Shown here: positions 23,804 to 31,761 of the stretch, one piece after another | Layout of the letters: every line of letters begins with the position of its first letter | Numbering within the stretch: the stretch's first letter is position 1 | NCBI GenBank assembly: GCA_035316025.1 | Contig: DATFXL010000001.1 | Span: 1-32,672 of the forward strand | Direction: 5' to 3' | Source of the DNA: JALZAA01 sp035316025 | Lineage (GTDB): Bacteria; Actinomycetota; Acidimicrobiia; IMCC26256; JACDBD01 | DNA: 32,672 nucleotides | Position numbers and translations under genes: made by a program | The notes under the pieces: model-generated | The model's database searches: none | What the model saw: only the letters and a program-made list of their open reading frames with translations | What the model was told of the DNA's origin: nothing

Positions 23804-23831
23804 TTGACGAAGCTAGCCGATCGGCTACCTT
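23804..23831 (+). promoter_or_regulatory. Probable P450 promoter with embedded operator
   Basis: TTGACG at 23804-23809 and TACCTT at 23826-23831 are spaced 16 nt, an acceptable -35/-10 pair for the P450 gene starting at 23879. The palindrome at 23814-23827 lies between the two boxes, where a bound repressor would block transcription. Confidence 0.45.
23814..23827. promoter_or_regulatory. 14-bp palindrome TAGCCG-AT-CGGCTA, probable TetR operator
   Basis: A perfect palindrome in the SDR/P450 divergent region. The same half-sites with a different central dinucleotide occur at 27200-27213 in front of the tetR gene, which supports a shared operator. Confidence 0.65.
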
Positions 23832-23878
23832 GACGGCGCAAAGCGCGTCTCGGCTCGCGACCGACGGGCGGTGATCCG

Positions 23879-25075
23879 ATGACCACTTCGACGACGGCGG
23901 TCTCGTACGACCCGTACGACCGCGCCATCGACGCGGATCCATACCCCGTGTACCGGCGCCTTCGCGACGAAGTACCCCTCTACTACAACGCGCAGTACGA
24001 CTTCTACGCCGTCAGCCGCTTCGTCGACGTGCAGCGGACGCTCGTGGATCGTGAGACCTACAGCTCCGCACGCGGGTCCGTGCTCGAGTTCATCAAGGCG
24101 AACATCGAGATGCCGCCCGGCGTCGTGATCTTCGAGGACCCACCCCAGCACACCGTTCATCGCAACTTGCTTTCCCGGGTGTTCACTCCGAAGAAGGTGA
24201 GCGCGCTGGAACCCCAGGTCCGTGCGTTCTGCGAACGAGCCCTTGATCCGCTGGTGGGCGCCCGGCGCTTCGACTTCGTCGCCGACCTCGGCGCGCAGCT
24301 GCCGATGCGAACCATCGGAATGCTGCTCGGGGTACCGGAGGCGGACCAGGAGGAGGCCCGAGATCGCGCCATCGCCGCGTTGCGCACCGATCCGGGCAAA
24401 CCGATGGAGGTCGCGGCGGAGAACATGGGGGAGGCCGACTTCTTCACGACCTACATCGACTGGCGCGCGCAGCATCCTTCGGACGACCTCATGACCGAGC
24501 TGCTGTTCGCAGAGTTCGACGACGAGACGGGGACGACCCGGCGGCTGACCCGGGACGAGGTGCTGCTCTATGTGAGCGTCCTGTCCGGCGCCGGGAACGA
24601 GACGACCAACCGCCTCATCGGGTGGATGGGCAAGGTGCTGGCGGAATTCCCAGAGCAGCGGCGCCAGCTCCTGCGGGACCGCTCGCTTGTCCCGAACGCA
24701 ATCGAGGAGCTCCTGCGATTCGAGCCGCCGACACCGCACGTCGCCCGTTACGTGACGCGCGACGTCGAGTGGTACGGGCAGATCGTGCCGTCCGGGAGTG
24801 CCATGATGTGCCTTACTGGTTCCGCGAATCGTGACGACCGTCAGTACGAGGATCCAGACCGCTTCGACGTCCGGCGCGATGTCGGTCAGCACCTCACCTT
24901 CGGCTACGGCATTCACTACTGCCTGGGCAACGCGCTCGCGAGGCTCGAGGGCCGCGTCGCTCTCGACGAGGTCCTGAAGCGCTTTCCCGATTGGGAAGTC
25001 GATTGGGACAACGTCCGACGCGCCCCCACCTCGACCGTGCGGGGCTGGGAATCGCTTCCCGTGTTCACCAGCTGA
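23879..25075 (+). CDS. Cytochrome P450 monooxygenase
   Basis: A 398-residue soluble bacterial P450. The I-helix oxygen-binding motif is AGNETT (238-243), the ExxR motif lies in EELLR (E277, R280) and the heme loop FGYGIHYCLGNALAR carries the Cys ligand at C348. The H91-x2-H94-R95 stretch corresponds to the C-helix heme-propionate contact region. Class I bacterial P450s need separate ferredoxin and reductase; none is encoded in the window. The ATG is the clear start, with GTGAT just before it but no strong ribosome binding site. It sits between SDR/LLM genes and a DapB-like dehydrogenase, so hydroxylation of a lipid- or terpene-like compound followed by oxidation is plausible, but the substrate is unknown. 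Confidence 0.94.
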   Translation: MTTSTTAVSYDPYDRAIDADPYPVYRRLRDEVPLYYNAQYDFYAVSRFVDVQRTLVDRETYSSARGSVLEFIKANIEMPPGVVIFEDPPQHTVHRNLLSRVFTPKKVSALEPQVRAFCERALDPLVGARRFDFVADLGAQLPMRTIGMLLGVPEADQEEARDRAIAALRTDPGKPMEVAAENMGEADFFTTYIDWRAQHPSDDLMTELLFAEFDDETGTTRRLTRDEVLLYVSVLSGAGNETTNRLIGWMGKVLAEFPEQRRQLLRDRSLVPNAIEELLRFEPPTPHVARYVTRDVEWYGQIVPSGSAMMCLTGSANRDDRQYEDPDRFDVRRDVGQHLTFGYGIHYCLGNALARLEGRVALDEVLKRFPDWEVDWDNVRRAPTSTVRGWESLPVFTS

Positions 25076-25098
25076 TCCCGAACGCGAAGGAGGAGACG

Positions 25099-26193
25099 GT
25101 GGATGCCTCGCGGTACCGCGTGATCCAGTGGGCGACCGGGAACACGGGTCGGCGCTCGCTTCGGGAGGTGATCCGCCACCCGTCGCTGGAGCTCGTCGGC
25201 GTGCGGGTGTACGACGCAGCGAAGGACGGTGTCGATGCGGGCGAGCTGTGCGGCGAACCCCCGACCGGTGTGCTTGCGACCAGCGATCGCGACGCGGTGC
25301 TGAAGCAGGAAGCGGAGTGTTGCGTCTACATGCCGCGTGCCACGGGCAGAGGTCAGACGCGTGCCGGGCTCACGGAGGACGACCTCGTCGACGACATCGT
25401 CGCCCTGCTCGAAAAGGGTACGAACATCGTCACCACGTGCACGGATCTCTTCGCGCGAGGCGCACGGCTCACCGACGAGAACCGTGCCCGGGTGCTCGGC
25501 GCCGGCGAGCGGGGCAGCGCGTCGGTCTGGGCGAGCGGAAGCGACCCCGGCTTCATCACCGAGACCCTCCCGATGGCGTTGCTCTCGGTGCAGCGTCGTG
25601 TCGATCTCATCGAGATCGAGGAGTTCGGCGATCTCTCGCGCCGCCCGTCTGCCAACATGGTGTTGGAGCAGATGCGGTTCGGGAAGCCGCTGGCGGAGTT
25701 CGATCCCGAGCGGCGCAAGAACCATCTCTTCGGCGAGTATCAGCCACCACTGACCGTCTTGGCCGATCTCGCCGGGTTCACCGTCGACGAATGGACCGCC
25801 GAAGGCGGTGTGGCGGCGGCCAAGCAGGACCTCGAGATCGTCGCCGGCGAGATCCAAGCCGGCACCGCCGCCGCCCAGCGAGTCGTCATTCGCGGCCGCA
25901 GCGACGGCGTGGACCGGATCCGCTTCACGCAGTACGGCTTCGTCGCCATGGACGTGGAGCCGGACTGGGGTCTCCAGCCCACGGGCTGGCGAGTCCGGAT
26001 TCACGGCGACGCCCCGTTCGACGTGAGCATGCCGTTCCCGATACCCCTGGAAGACCTCGGGTCGTTCGTGCCGGCCTTCAATGCCAATGGGCCCGTCAAC
26101 GCCATTCCCTACGTGTGTGGGGCTCGGCCCGGCTTTGTCACGACCGAGGACCTTCCACACATCCTCCCGCGCGGTTCGCGCGTCGGTTCGTAA
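25099..26193 (+). CDS. DapB-like NAD(P)H-binding dehydrogenase
   Basis: A 364-residue protein with an N-terminal Rossmann fold (VIQWATGNTGRRSL, GNTG at 14-17) followed by a domain like that of dihydrodipicolinate reductase and 2,4-diaminopentanoate dehydrogenase. Actinobacterial proteins of this type are usually annotated only as NAD(P)H-dependent amine dehydrogenase or dihydrodipicolinate reductase. The first Cys/Thr-rich loop NIVTTCTDLF and ASGSDPGFITETLPMAL match that family. The GTG at 25099 has AAGGAGG 5 nt upstream, so the start is well fixed. It follows the P450 stop by 23 nt, in the same operon. Confidence 0.85.
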   Translation: MDASRYRVIQWATGNTGRRSLREVIRHPSLELVGVRVYDAAKDGVDAGELCGEPPTGVLATSDRDAVLKQEAECCVYMPRATGRGQTRAGLTEDDLVDDIVALLEKGTNIVTTCTDLFARGARLTDENRARVLGAGERGSASVWASGSDPGFITETLPMALLSVQRRVDLIEIEEFGDLSRRPSANMVLEQMRFGKPLAEFDPERRKNHLFGEYQPPLTVLADLAGFTVDEWTAEGGVAAAKQDLEIVAGEIQAGTAAAQRVVIRGRSDGVDRIRFTQYGFVAMDVEPDWGLQPTGWRVRIHGDAPFDVSMPFPIPLEDLGSFVPAFNANGPVNAIPYVCGARPGFVTTEDLPHILPRGSRVGS

Positions 26194-26203
26194 GCGGCAC
26201 GCC

Positions 26204-26590
26204 ATGGCCGACGCCGGGCCGCTCGCTCGAACGGTCCTCGACTACACACACACGATCGAGCGGCTCGTTCCAGCAGTGAGGAATCCATCTGACTGGGCCC
26301 CTCTGGCCGAGTTCGTCGCCGTGGACGAATTCCAGCGAGTCGGCACATTCATGGAGGTACAGGACTGGCAGCGGTACACCGAGATGCTGACCCAATGGGC
26401 GTCGGCAACGGCCAAGTTCGCGACCACAGCGCGGCGCGTCTCCGAGTTGCCCGGCCTCGTCTATTTCGAGATCGAAGAGCGGCATTTCCGTGGCGACGCA
26501 ACGCACATCGTGAACTCATTGACCGTCTTCGAATTCGACGTAGACGGAAAGATCCGCCATCTGGACGTGTACCTGCAACAGGAGCGCTGA
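26204..26590 (+). CDS. NTF2/SnoaL-like small protein
   Basis: A 128-residue protein whose pattern, a helical N-terminus with WAPLAEFVAVDEFQRVGTF followed by strands ending in SLTVFEFDVDGKIRHLDVYLQQ, fits the NTF2-like cone fold. Such proteins can be isomerases, hydrolases or dehydratases acting on small polycyclic substrates. The start at 26204 is 11 nt after the dehydrogenase stop. It is the last gene of the P450 operon and is convergent with the tetR gene (3 nt between stops). Confidence 0.8.
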   Translation: MADAGPLARTVLDYTHTIERLVPAVRNPSDWAPLAEFVAVDEFQRVGTFMEVQDWQRYTEMLTQWASATAKFATTARRVSELPGLVYFEIEERHFRGDATHIVNSLTVFEFDVDGKIRHLDVYLQQER

Positions 26591-26593
26591 CAG

Positions 26594-27172
26594 TCAGCCT
26601 CGCAGACCGAGGAATCGACGCGCGAGGCGCACGAGCTCCCTTCGAAGAGTCGCGTCGTCGAAGTCGACGACGTAAGGATGCATGACCGCACCGCTGATGG
26701 CGGCGATGAGCATCACGGTTCGAAGGCGCGCCTGTCGCGGCGAGTCTTGGCCGATGAGAAGACGCCGAAGGCGATGCATGAGGTCGCGGTGTTCCTCGTG
26801 TTCAGCGAAGAATCCGACGATCACCGGATCGCTGAGGATCGTGCTCACCGTGCGCCGCCGGTCGACGGCGAGGTCGACGATGCCGGTGACGACCGCGTCG
26901 CGTGCCCGAGCCCGCGAGGGCTCGGCCTCGGCGGCGTCGATCACCGCCGCCAGCCTCGCGAGCTCCGCCTCGGCCGCAGCCAGGACGATCTCGTCTTTGG
27001 TGTTGAACTGGTGATAAACGGCTGCCTTCGTCACTCCGATCTCGTCGGCGATCATCTGCAGTGATGTCCCACCCACGCCGTGCTCGGCGAAGAGGTCGAG
27101 CGCGGCCTCGACGATGCGTGTCTGCGCTGCGGTGAGCGAGACGGCGACGGGTTCGGCGGTAGCCACCCCCAC
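26594..27172 (-). CDS. TetR-family transcriptional regulator
   Basis: A 192-residue repressor-like protein. The N-terminal domain has RIVEAALDLFAEHGVGGTSLQMIADEIGVTKAAVYHQF, a textbook TetR helix-turn-helix at about residues 34-56. The C-terminal domain is a helical ligand-binding domain with no recognisable specificity. The GTG at 27172 is used; a GTG two codons on (27166) is possible, and no ribosome binding site is seen, so the transcript may be leaderless. The palindrome at 27200 lies 27 nt upstream. With the matching site at 23814 this suggests autoregulation and control of the SDR/LLM and P450 operons. Confidence 0.9.
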   Translation of the reverse strand: MGVATAEPVAVSLTAAQTRIVEAALDLFAEHGVGGTSLQMIADEIGVTKAAVYHQFNTKDEIVLAAAEAELARLAAVIDAAEAEPSRARARDAVVTGIVDLAVDRRRTVSTILSDPVIVGFFAEHEEHRDLMHRLRRLLIGQDSPRQARLRTVMLIAAISGAVMHPYVVDFDDATLRRELVRLARRFLGLRG

Positions 27173-27199
27173 AGGCTAAGCGACCGACTTGTCGTTCCC

Positions 27200-27213
27200 T
27201 AGCCGAACGGCTA
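27200..27213. promoter_or_regulatory. 14-bp palindrome TAGCCG-AA-CGGCTA, probable TetR operator
   Basis: Half-sites are identical to those at 23814-23827. It lies between the divergent tetR gene and the small gene at 27243, overlapping the expected -35 region of the latter (possible -10 TAGGGT at 27230-27235). Confidence 0.65.
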
Positions 27214-27242
27214 CGTCGGGTGTCGGCGATAGGGTCCCGGGC

Positions 27243-27638
27243 GTGGGCAGCCGCGAGGTGAGCCGGTGGTTTGGGGAGTACCTCGACGCTTTTGCGGCCT
27301 GCGGCCGGGGCGAGAGGGACACCGCCTCGCTGCTGGCGTTCTACGGCGTTCCGTTGTTGATTGCCACTGACGACGGGTGCTTGGCACTTACGAGCAACGA
27401 CCAGGTCGTCGCGGCGGTGCAGCCCCAGCTCGACGGGATGCGCGCGGCCGAATATGCCCGCAGCGAGATTCTCGGCTCCGAGGTGAACGTCCTGAATTCC
27501 ACGTCCGCGCTCTACAGAGGGACGTTCTCGTACCAGAGGAGCGACGGCAGTGAGATCCGCCGGCTCACTGCGACCTACCTGGTGACCGCTGCGGCGGGAG
27601 ACCGACGCATCTCAGTCCTCGCCGTTCACAGCCCCTGA
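27243..27638 (+). CDS. Small NTF2/SnoaL-like protein (DUF6841-like)
   Basis: A 131-residue protein starting at GTG 27243 with a WFGEYLDAFAACGRGERD helix, then a GVPLLIATDDGCLALTSNDQVVAAV segment and strands ending SVLAVHSP, a pattern fitting the NTF2-like superfamily and resembling DUF6841. A TAGGGT box ending 7 nt before the GTG suggests a leaderless transcript. It is divergent from tetR and shares the operator at 27200, so it may belong to the same regulon. The biochemical role is unknown. Confidence 0.75.
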   Translation: MGSREVSRWFGEYLDAFAACGRGERDTASLLAFYGVPLLIATDDGCLALTSNDQVVAAVQPQLDGMRAAEYARSEILGSEVNVLNSTSALYRGTFSYQRSDGSEIRRLTATYLVTAAAGDRRISVLAVHSP

Positions 27639-27816
27639 AGTTCGCATCCCGCGTCATTGTGCGCCATGTCGGCGGCGCACTGATTCGCAGTACGGCCGCG
27701 GTCGAGACTCTCGGCCGTCGCCCTGCCTTCACGACTCGCTCAGCGTTTGTTTCGCTCACGTTTCGTTGACGGTCGCCGCGATGGCGGCATAGAGATAGGG
27801 ACGCCGATCAAGGCAG

Positions 27817-27894
27817 AGAGGCCCCAGGGCAGACCGACCCCTGCAAACCCTCCGCCCCCTGCAGGGAGGTGCGTTCCCCCTGGGGCTTTCTCGT
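27817..27894 (+). repeat. Nested stem-loop, possible structured RNA or terminator
   Basis: An outer stem GCCCCAGGG (27821-27829) pairs with CCCTGGGGC (27878-27886), extended by GAGA/TCTC across a small bulge. Inside, CCCTGCA (27839-27845) pairs with TGCAGGG (27860-27866) around a 14-nt loop. The 3' side continues TTTCTCGTT. The fold could be a terminator for the gene ending at 27638 or an independent RNA element. The surrounding 27639-28002 gap has no other gene that I can support. Confidence 0.45.
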
Positions 27895-28002
27895 TCCGCA
27901 GGGCCGACCCCTCAACCGGCGCGCTCCCCGTGTGGGCGCCGCCGAAGGGACCTGATGAGCGCGATGACGAACGCGGCCTCGGCGCGGGAGGTGACCTGCT
28001 CG

Positions 28003-28194
28003 TCATTTGGGCGCTGACGGCGCGTGGTCGCGAGATACGCGCCCACTGACTTCGGGCTTTTCGCCCGGCCAGTAGTGGGCGCTGAGCACGTCCAGGCAGC
28101 CGCCATGGACCCACTTGTGCTCCTGTCGTGTCGCGTACACCCAATCGCCTCGGGCAAGCGGGCGTTCACACACCGCGCATCGGGCTTCAGTCAT
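28003..28194 (-). CDS. Small zinc-finger-like protein
   Basis: A 63-residue protein with C6-x2-C9 and H30-x2-C33 (MTEARCAVCERP and KWVHGGCLDV), a one-zinc treble-clef or LIM-like arrangement. It also has a PLARGDWVYATRQEHKWVH segment resembling the handling module seen in many small actinobacterial proteins that recognise or coat other factors. The ATG at 28194 has GAGGAAGG about 4 nt upstream. The function is unknown. Confidence 0.65.
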   Translation of the reverse strand: MTEARCAVCERPLARGDWVYATRQEHKWVHGGCLDVLSAHYWPGEKPEVSGRVSRDHAPSAPK

Positions 28195-28251
28195 TCGCCT
28201 TCCTCCGATGGCGTACAACCTCGTCGTCGACGACGTCGCGACGAATTTCGG

Positions 28252-28614
28252 TCAGGTCGCGCTGGGCGCGCTCGTCGGCGGACGGGTCGTCGAGGGTCGC
28301 GACGTACTGACCGGTGCACGCGAGCCGGTCGTCGGGCTGGCGGGCGACACCGAGGTGCTGGGAGCGTTTCCGCCGCCACCGCCGCTCGTGGATGCGAGCG
28401 CGAGCGCGACGACGGCGACGATCGCGACGACGGCGACGATCGCGGCGATCGGTAGCCAGATGCGGCCCGACCTCTCGTCGTCGTCAACGCCCCGTCCAGT
28501 CGTCGCGTCGTCGTCGACTTCGTCCTCGACGCGGGCACCGCAATGGGGACAGAACGACGCGCCCGGCGAGAGCTTCTCGTCGCACACCCGGCAGCGGCCC
28601 GTCGCGCTGGCCAT
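28252..28614 (-). CDS. Zinc-ribbon membrane protein with Ser/Thr/Pro-rich tail
   Basis: A 120-residue protein. A zinc ribbon at the N-terminus (C8-x2-C11 and C22-x2-C25 in CRVC and CPHC) is followed by an acidic linker (about 30-47), one transmembrane helix (about 53-75) and a tail rich in Ser, Thr and Pro that would be outside the cell. This topology is common in small actinobacterial proteins of unknown role. The ATG at 28614 overlaps the stop of a remnant frame just upstream in a TGATG arrangement, which may be fortuitous. Confidence 0.72.
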   Translation of the reverse strand: MASATGRCRVCDEKLSPGASFCPHCGARVEDEVDDDATTGRGVDDDERSGRIWLPIAAIVAVVAIVAVVALALASTSGGGGGNAPSTSVSPASPTTGSRAPVSTSRPSTTRPPTSAPSAT

Positions 28615-28820
28615 CAGGCGCCCAGTCCTATCAGATGCACTGATCGCTGTCCTCTGGACGCCGATCCCAGCGGACGACCCGCGGCGAACGCTTCGGGCAG
28701 ACCGCTCGGGGCGATCTCGTCGCCGCTCACGAACGAGATGCGCACGAACCCGCAGGTCGAGTGGGGCTGAAGTTCGAGAAGCCTACGAACCTTGTCGGCG
28801 TCCAGGTCAACGGACGACAC
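28614..28820 (-). pseudogene. Cupin_5 (DUF985)-like N-terminal remnant
   Basis: From GTG 28820 the frame encodes VRRLLELQPHSTCGFVR followed by LPEAFAAGRPLGSA, the start of the cupin_5/DUF985 family. Intact members continue with a metal-binding beta barrel of roughly 100 more residues. Here family similarity stops at about residue 55 (near 28656) and a short unrelated tail ends at 28614. The gene is therefore truncated, probably by a deletion that joined it to the zinc-ribbon gene's upstream region. Confidence 0.55.
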
Positions 28821-28897
28821 GCGGGCATCTTAGGGGAACCCCCAACCGAGTCATCGTCACAGCCAGCGTCGCAGTCGATGTTCCGGGTGCCAGTATC

Positions 28898-29125
28898 ACG
28901 CCGACGAGCCTCGCCCCAGGCGGCGTCGTCGCGAACCCTTGTGCGTACGCCGGTTATCAGCTCGATCTCAGCGGGGAGCGGCTCCAGCAGCTCTACCGCA
29001 CTCATGCCCGCTATGTGCAGCAAGTGGCAAGCGACGCCGACAAGCTGGTGGACAAACGCTTCCTTCTGCGCGAGAGCGCTCGGGCGCTCGTCGCCTCGGC
29101 GCGAGATTCGAACGTCTTGCGATGA
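28898..29125 (+). pseudogene. C-terminal remnant of an alpha/beta-hydrolase-domain protein
   Basis: A frame ending at 29125 encodes GERLQQLYRTHARYVQQVASDADKLVDKRFLLRESARALVASA-like sequence. It resembles the extreme C-terminus of alpha/beta-hydrolase-domain proteins of the Abhydrolase_10 type, which end in a LY-x-THxxYV helix, a long helix and an xLLxxDAxALV motif. The catalytic part is missing and no start codon is near. It probably remains from a deleted gene that faced the cupin remnant. The assignment rests on pattern memory and is moderate. Confidence 0.4.
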
Positions 29126-29193
29126 GTTCTTTCTAGGGAATCCGGCAGCGGGTCTCGGCATCGTGGTGCCGACCACGGGGCCGGGATAGCGTC

Positions 29194-30405
29194 ATGGTCA
29201 TCACTGCGACGAACGCGGACACCTCGATTCGGCCATTTCATGTGGACATTCCCGACGCGGAGGTGGCCGATCTGCAGCGGCGGATTGCCGCGTGGCGTCC
29301 CCCCGAACGGGAGCCCGTCGACGATCAGTCGCAGGGCGTTCAGCTCTCGACGGTGCAGGGCCTCGCGAAGTACTGGTCGACGGAATACGACTGGAGGGGA
29401 TGCGAGACGAAGCTGAACGCACTCGATCAGTTCGTCACGAACATCGCCGGGCTTGACATCCACTTCATCCACGTTCGGTCGCGTGAGCGGGACGCGCTGC
29501 CGGTGATTGTCACGCACGGGTGGCCCGGCTCGTTCATCGAGCAGCTGAAGATCGTGAAGCCGCTGACGAATCCCACCGCGCACGGCGGGGCCGCGTCGGA
29601 TGCGTTCGATGTGGTGATTCCGTCGCTGCCGGGCTATGGGTTCTCGGGCAAGCCGGCCGAGATCGGCTGGAACCCTGACCGCATCGCCCGCGCATGGGCG
29701 ACGCTGATGGAGCGACTGGGGTATACGCGCTTCGTCGCGCAGGGCGGCGACTGGGGCACCGCAGTCTCGGCCGCGATGGCGCGACAGGAACCGGCCGGAC
29801 TCCTCGGCATCCACGTCAACTTCGCGCAGGTGGTTCCGCTCGCGATGCTCCCTCACATCGCTGTCCGCGAGGCGCCGCCTGCGGAGCTCTCCGACGCGGA
29901 AAAGCGCGCGTACGAGCAGGTCGCGATCGCGACCTTCACCCGCGGGTACGGCGTGATGATGGGCACGCGTCCGCAGACGATCGGCTTCAGCTTGGCGGAC
30001 ACGCCCGTCGGGCTCGCGGCCTGGCTCCTCGACCACGACCCGATCACGTACGAGCATCTCACCCAACTCTTCGCAGGCCAGCCTTACGGCGCGATCACGC
30101 GCGATGACTGGCTCGACAACACGTCGCTCTACTGGTTGACGAACACCGCGACGTCAGCGGCGCGGCTGTACTGGCAGCAAGGCCGAAGCGGCGGGAACTT
30201 CTACGCCGCGGCCGACGTGTCGCTCCCTGCGGCGGTGACGGTGTTTCCCGACGAGTACGTCAACGCGCCGCGCAGCTGGACCGAGCAGGCGTACCACAAC
30301 TTGATCTACTTCAACGAGGCCGAAAAAGGCGGCCATTTTGCGGCCTGGGAACAACCGCAGATTTTCGCGCAAGAGCTGCGCGCCGCATTCCGCGGATTGC
30401 GTTGA
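29194..30405 (+). CDS. Epoxide hydrolase family protein 1 (EHN domain)
   Basis: A 403-residue microsomal-type epoxide hydrolase homologue. An N-terminal EHN domain (about 12-118: IRPFHVDIPDAEVADLQRRI, YWSTEYDWRGCE) leads into the alpha/beta-hydrolase core. HGWPGS is the oxyanion-hole motif (108-113) and GGDWG (184-188) carries the expected nucleophile D186. The C-terminal KGGHFAAWE contains the catalytic His (H381). Such enzymes open epoxides, or act as related hydrolases. The ATG at 29194 has only weak ribosome-site features. It is followed by a paralog after 53 nt. Confidence 0.9.
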   Translation: MVITATNADTSIRPFHVDIPDAEVADLQRRIAAWRPPEREPVDDQSQGVQLSTVQGLAKYWSTEYDWRGCETKLNALDQFVTNIAGLDIHFIHVRSRERDALPVIVTHGWPGSFIEQLKIVKPLTNPTAHGGAASDAFDVVIPSLPGYGFSGKPAEIGWNPDRIARAWATLMERLGYTRFVAQGGDWGTAVSAAMARQEPAGLLGIHVNFAQVVPLAMLPHIAVREAPPAELSDAEKRAYEQVAIATFTRGYGVMMGTRPQTIGFSLADTPVGLAAWLLDHDPITYEHLTQLFAGQPYGAITRDDWLDNTSLYWLTNTATSAARLYWQQGRSGGNFYAAADVSLPAAVTVFPDEYVNAPRSWTEQAYHNLIYFNEAEKGGHFAAWEQPQIFAQELRAAFRGLR

Positions 30406-30458
30406 AAAGCAGAGACTCTCGCATCGATGCACGATGATTACCAGATGTGAGGACGGCC

Positions 30459-31643
30459 ATGAAGACTGACACCATCCGACCGTTTCGTGTTGAGGTTTCG
30501 GACGAAGCTCTCGCCGGCCTTGGTCCGCGCCTGGCCGCGACGCGCCTTCCGAGCCGCGAGCTCGTCGACGATCGCTCACAGGGCGTGCAACTCGCGACGA
30601 GCGAGGCGCTCGCGCACTACTGGGCCAATGATTACGACTGGCGCCGTTGTGAGGCGCGGCTGAATACGCTGCCGCAGTTCATGACCGAGATCGACGGCGT
30701 CGACATCCACTTCCTCCACGTACGCTCGCCGCACGAGAACGCGCTTCCACTGATCATGACGCACGGTTGGCCCGGTTCGGTCGTCGAGCTGCTCGAGACC
30801 GTCGGCCCGCTCACCGATCCGACAGCGCACAAGGGAGGCACGGAAGACGCGTTCCATCTCGTCCTGCCGTCGCTTCCCGGCTACGGCTTCTCAAGCGCGC
30901 CGACCGAGCTCGGCTGGGCTCCCGCCCGCGTTGCAAGCGCGTGGGCCGAGTTGATGGACCGGGTGGGCTACGCCCGATACGTCGCGCAGGGCGGCGATGT
31001 CGGTGCGGCCGTCACCGACGCGATGGCGCGCCAGGCACCCGCCGGACTGCTCGGCGTGCACATGAATCTGCTCGTCACAGCTCTCGCCGGTGGTCCCCAC
31101 CCGTCCGACACCGAGGAAGAGCGTGCCGCGCTCGAGGCGCTTGCTGCCGTCCAAGCCAGCGGCTTCGGGTACGTCCTCGAGCAGTCCACGAGGCCGCAGA
31201 CAATCGGCTACGCGCTGCTGGATTCTCCCATCGCGCTCGCGACCTGGATGCTCGACCATGACACCGACAGCTATGTGAAGATCAGCCACGCGTTTGTCAA
31301 CAACGAGCCCACCGGCAACCTCACGCGCGACAACGTCCTCGACAACATCACCGTGTACTGGCTTACCGGAACGGGTGCTTCGGCGGCGCGGTCGTACTGG
31401 GAGCGCGCACACGCGCAGGCCGCCGCCGTTGCCACCGGCCAGGCACCGCCGCCAGCGTCGGTTCCGGTGGGCTTCACGCAATTCCCAGGCGAGATCTTCC
31501 GCGCCCCGCGCAGCTGGGTCGAACAGGGATACCCGAACGTCATGTACTTCAACAAAGCGGAGCGCGGCGGCCACTTCGCGGCATGGGAGGAACCGCAGCT
31601 CTTCTCCGAAGAACTGCGCACGGCCTTTCACTCACTGCGTTAG
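30459..31643 (+). CDS. Epoxide hydrolase family protein 2, paralog
   Basis: A 394-residue paralog of the preceding protein with the same domain order. EHN N-terminal domain residues include YWANDYDWRRCE and HGWPGS (102-107). The nucleophile D180 is kept, but the next residue is Val (GGDVG) where the paralog has Trp. The C-terminal RGGHFAAWE supplies H372. The ATG at 30459 follows GAGG by 7 nt; a GTG at 30447 is in frame but lacks a site. The two genes are probably a tandem duplication and may be one transcription unit. Confidence 0.9.
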   Translation: MKTDTIRPFRVEVSDEALAGLGPRLAATRLPSRELVDDRSQGVQLATSEALAHYWANDYDWRRCEARLNTLPQFMTEIDGVDIHFLHVRSPHENALPLIMTHGWPGSVVELLETVGPLTDPTAHKGGTEDAFHLVLPSLPGYGFSSAPTELGWAPARVASAWAELMDRVGYARYVAQGGDVGAAVTDAMARQAPAGLLGVHMNLLVTALAGGPHPSDTEEERAALEALAAVQASGFGYVLEQSTRPQTIGYALLDSPIALATWMLDHDTDSYVKISHAFVNNEPTGNLTRDNVLDNITVYWLTGTGASAARSYWERAHAQAAAVATGQAPPPASVPVGFTQFPGEIFRAPRSWVEQGYPNVMYFNKAERGGHFAAWEEPQLFSEELRTAFHSLR

Positions 31644-31761
31644 ACGACCGAGAAGGCCTCCGAGTACGCGCACGACGATGGGCTAGCTCCTAGCCCGGTC
31701 GCACAGCATCAGCGATTCCGCTGGACCCTGACACGAATCTCAGGGCGGTTGGGGTTGGTCC

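Noticed and set aside
30447..30458. An earlier GTG start for the second epoxide hydrolase
   Set aside because: It would sit on the GAGG site that serves ATG 30459 and add four unconserved residues.
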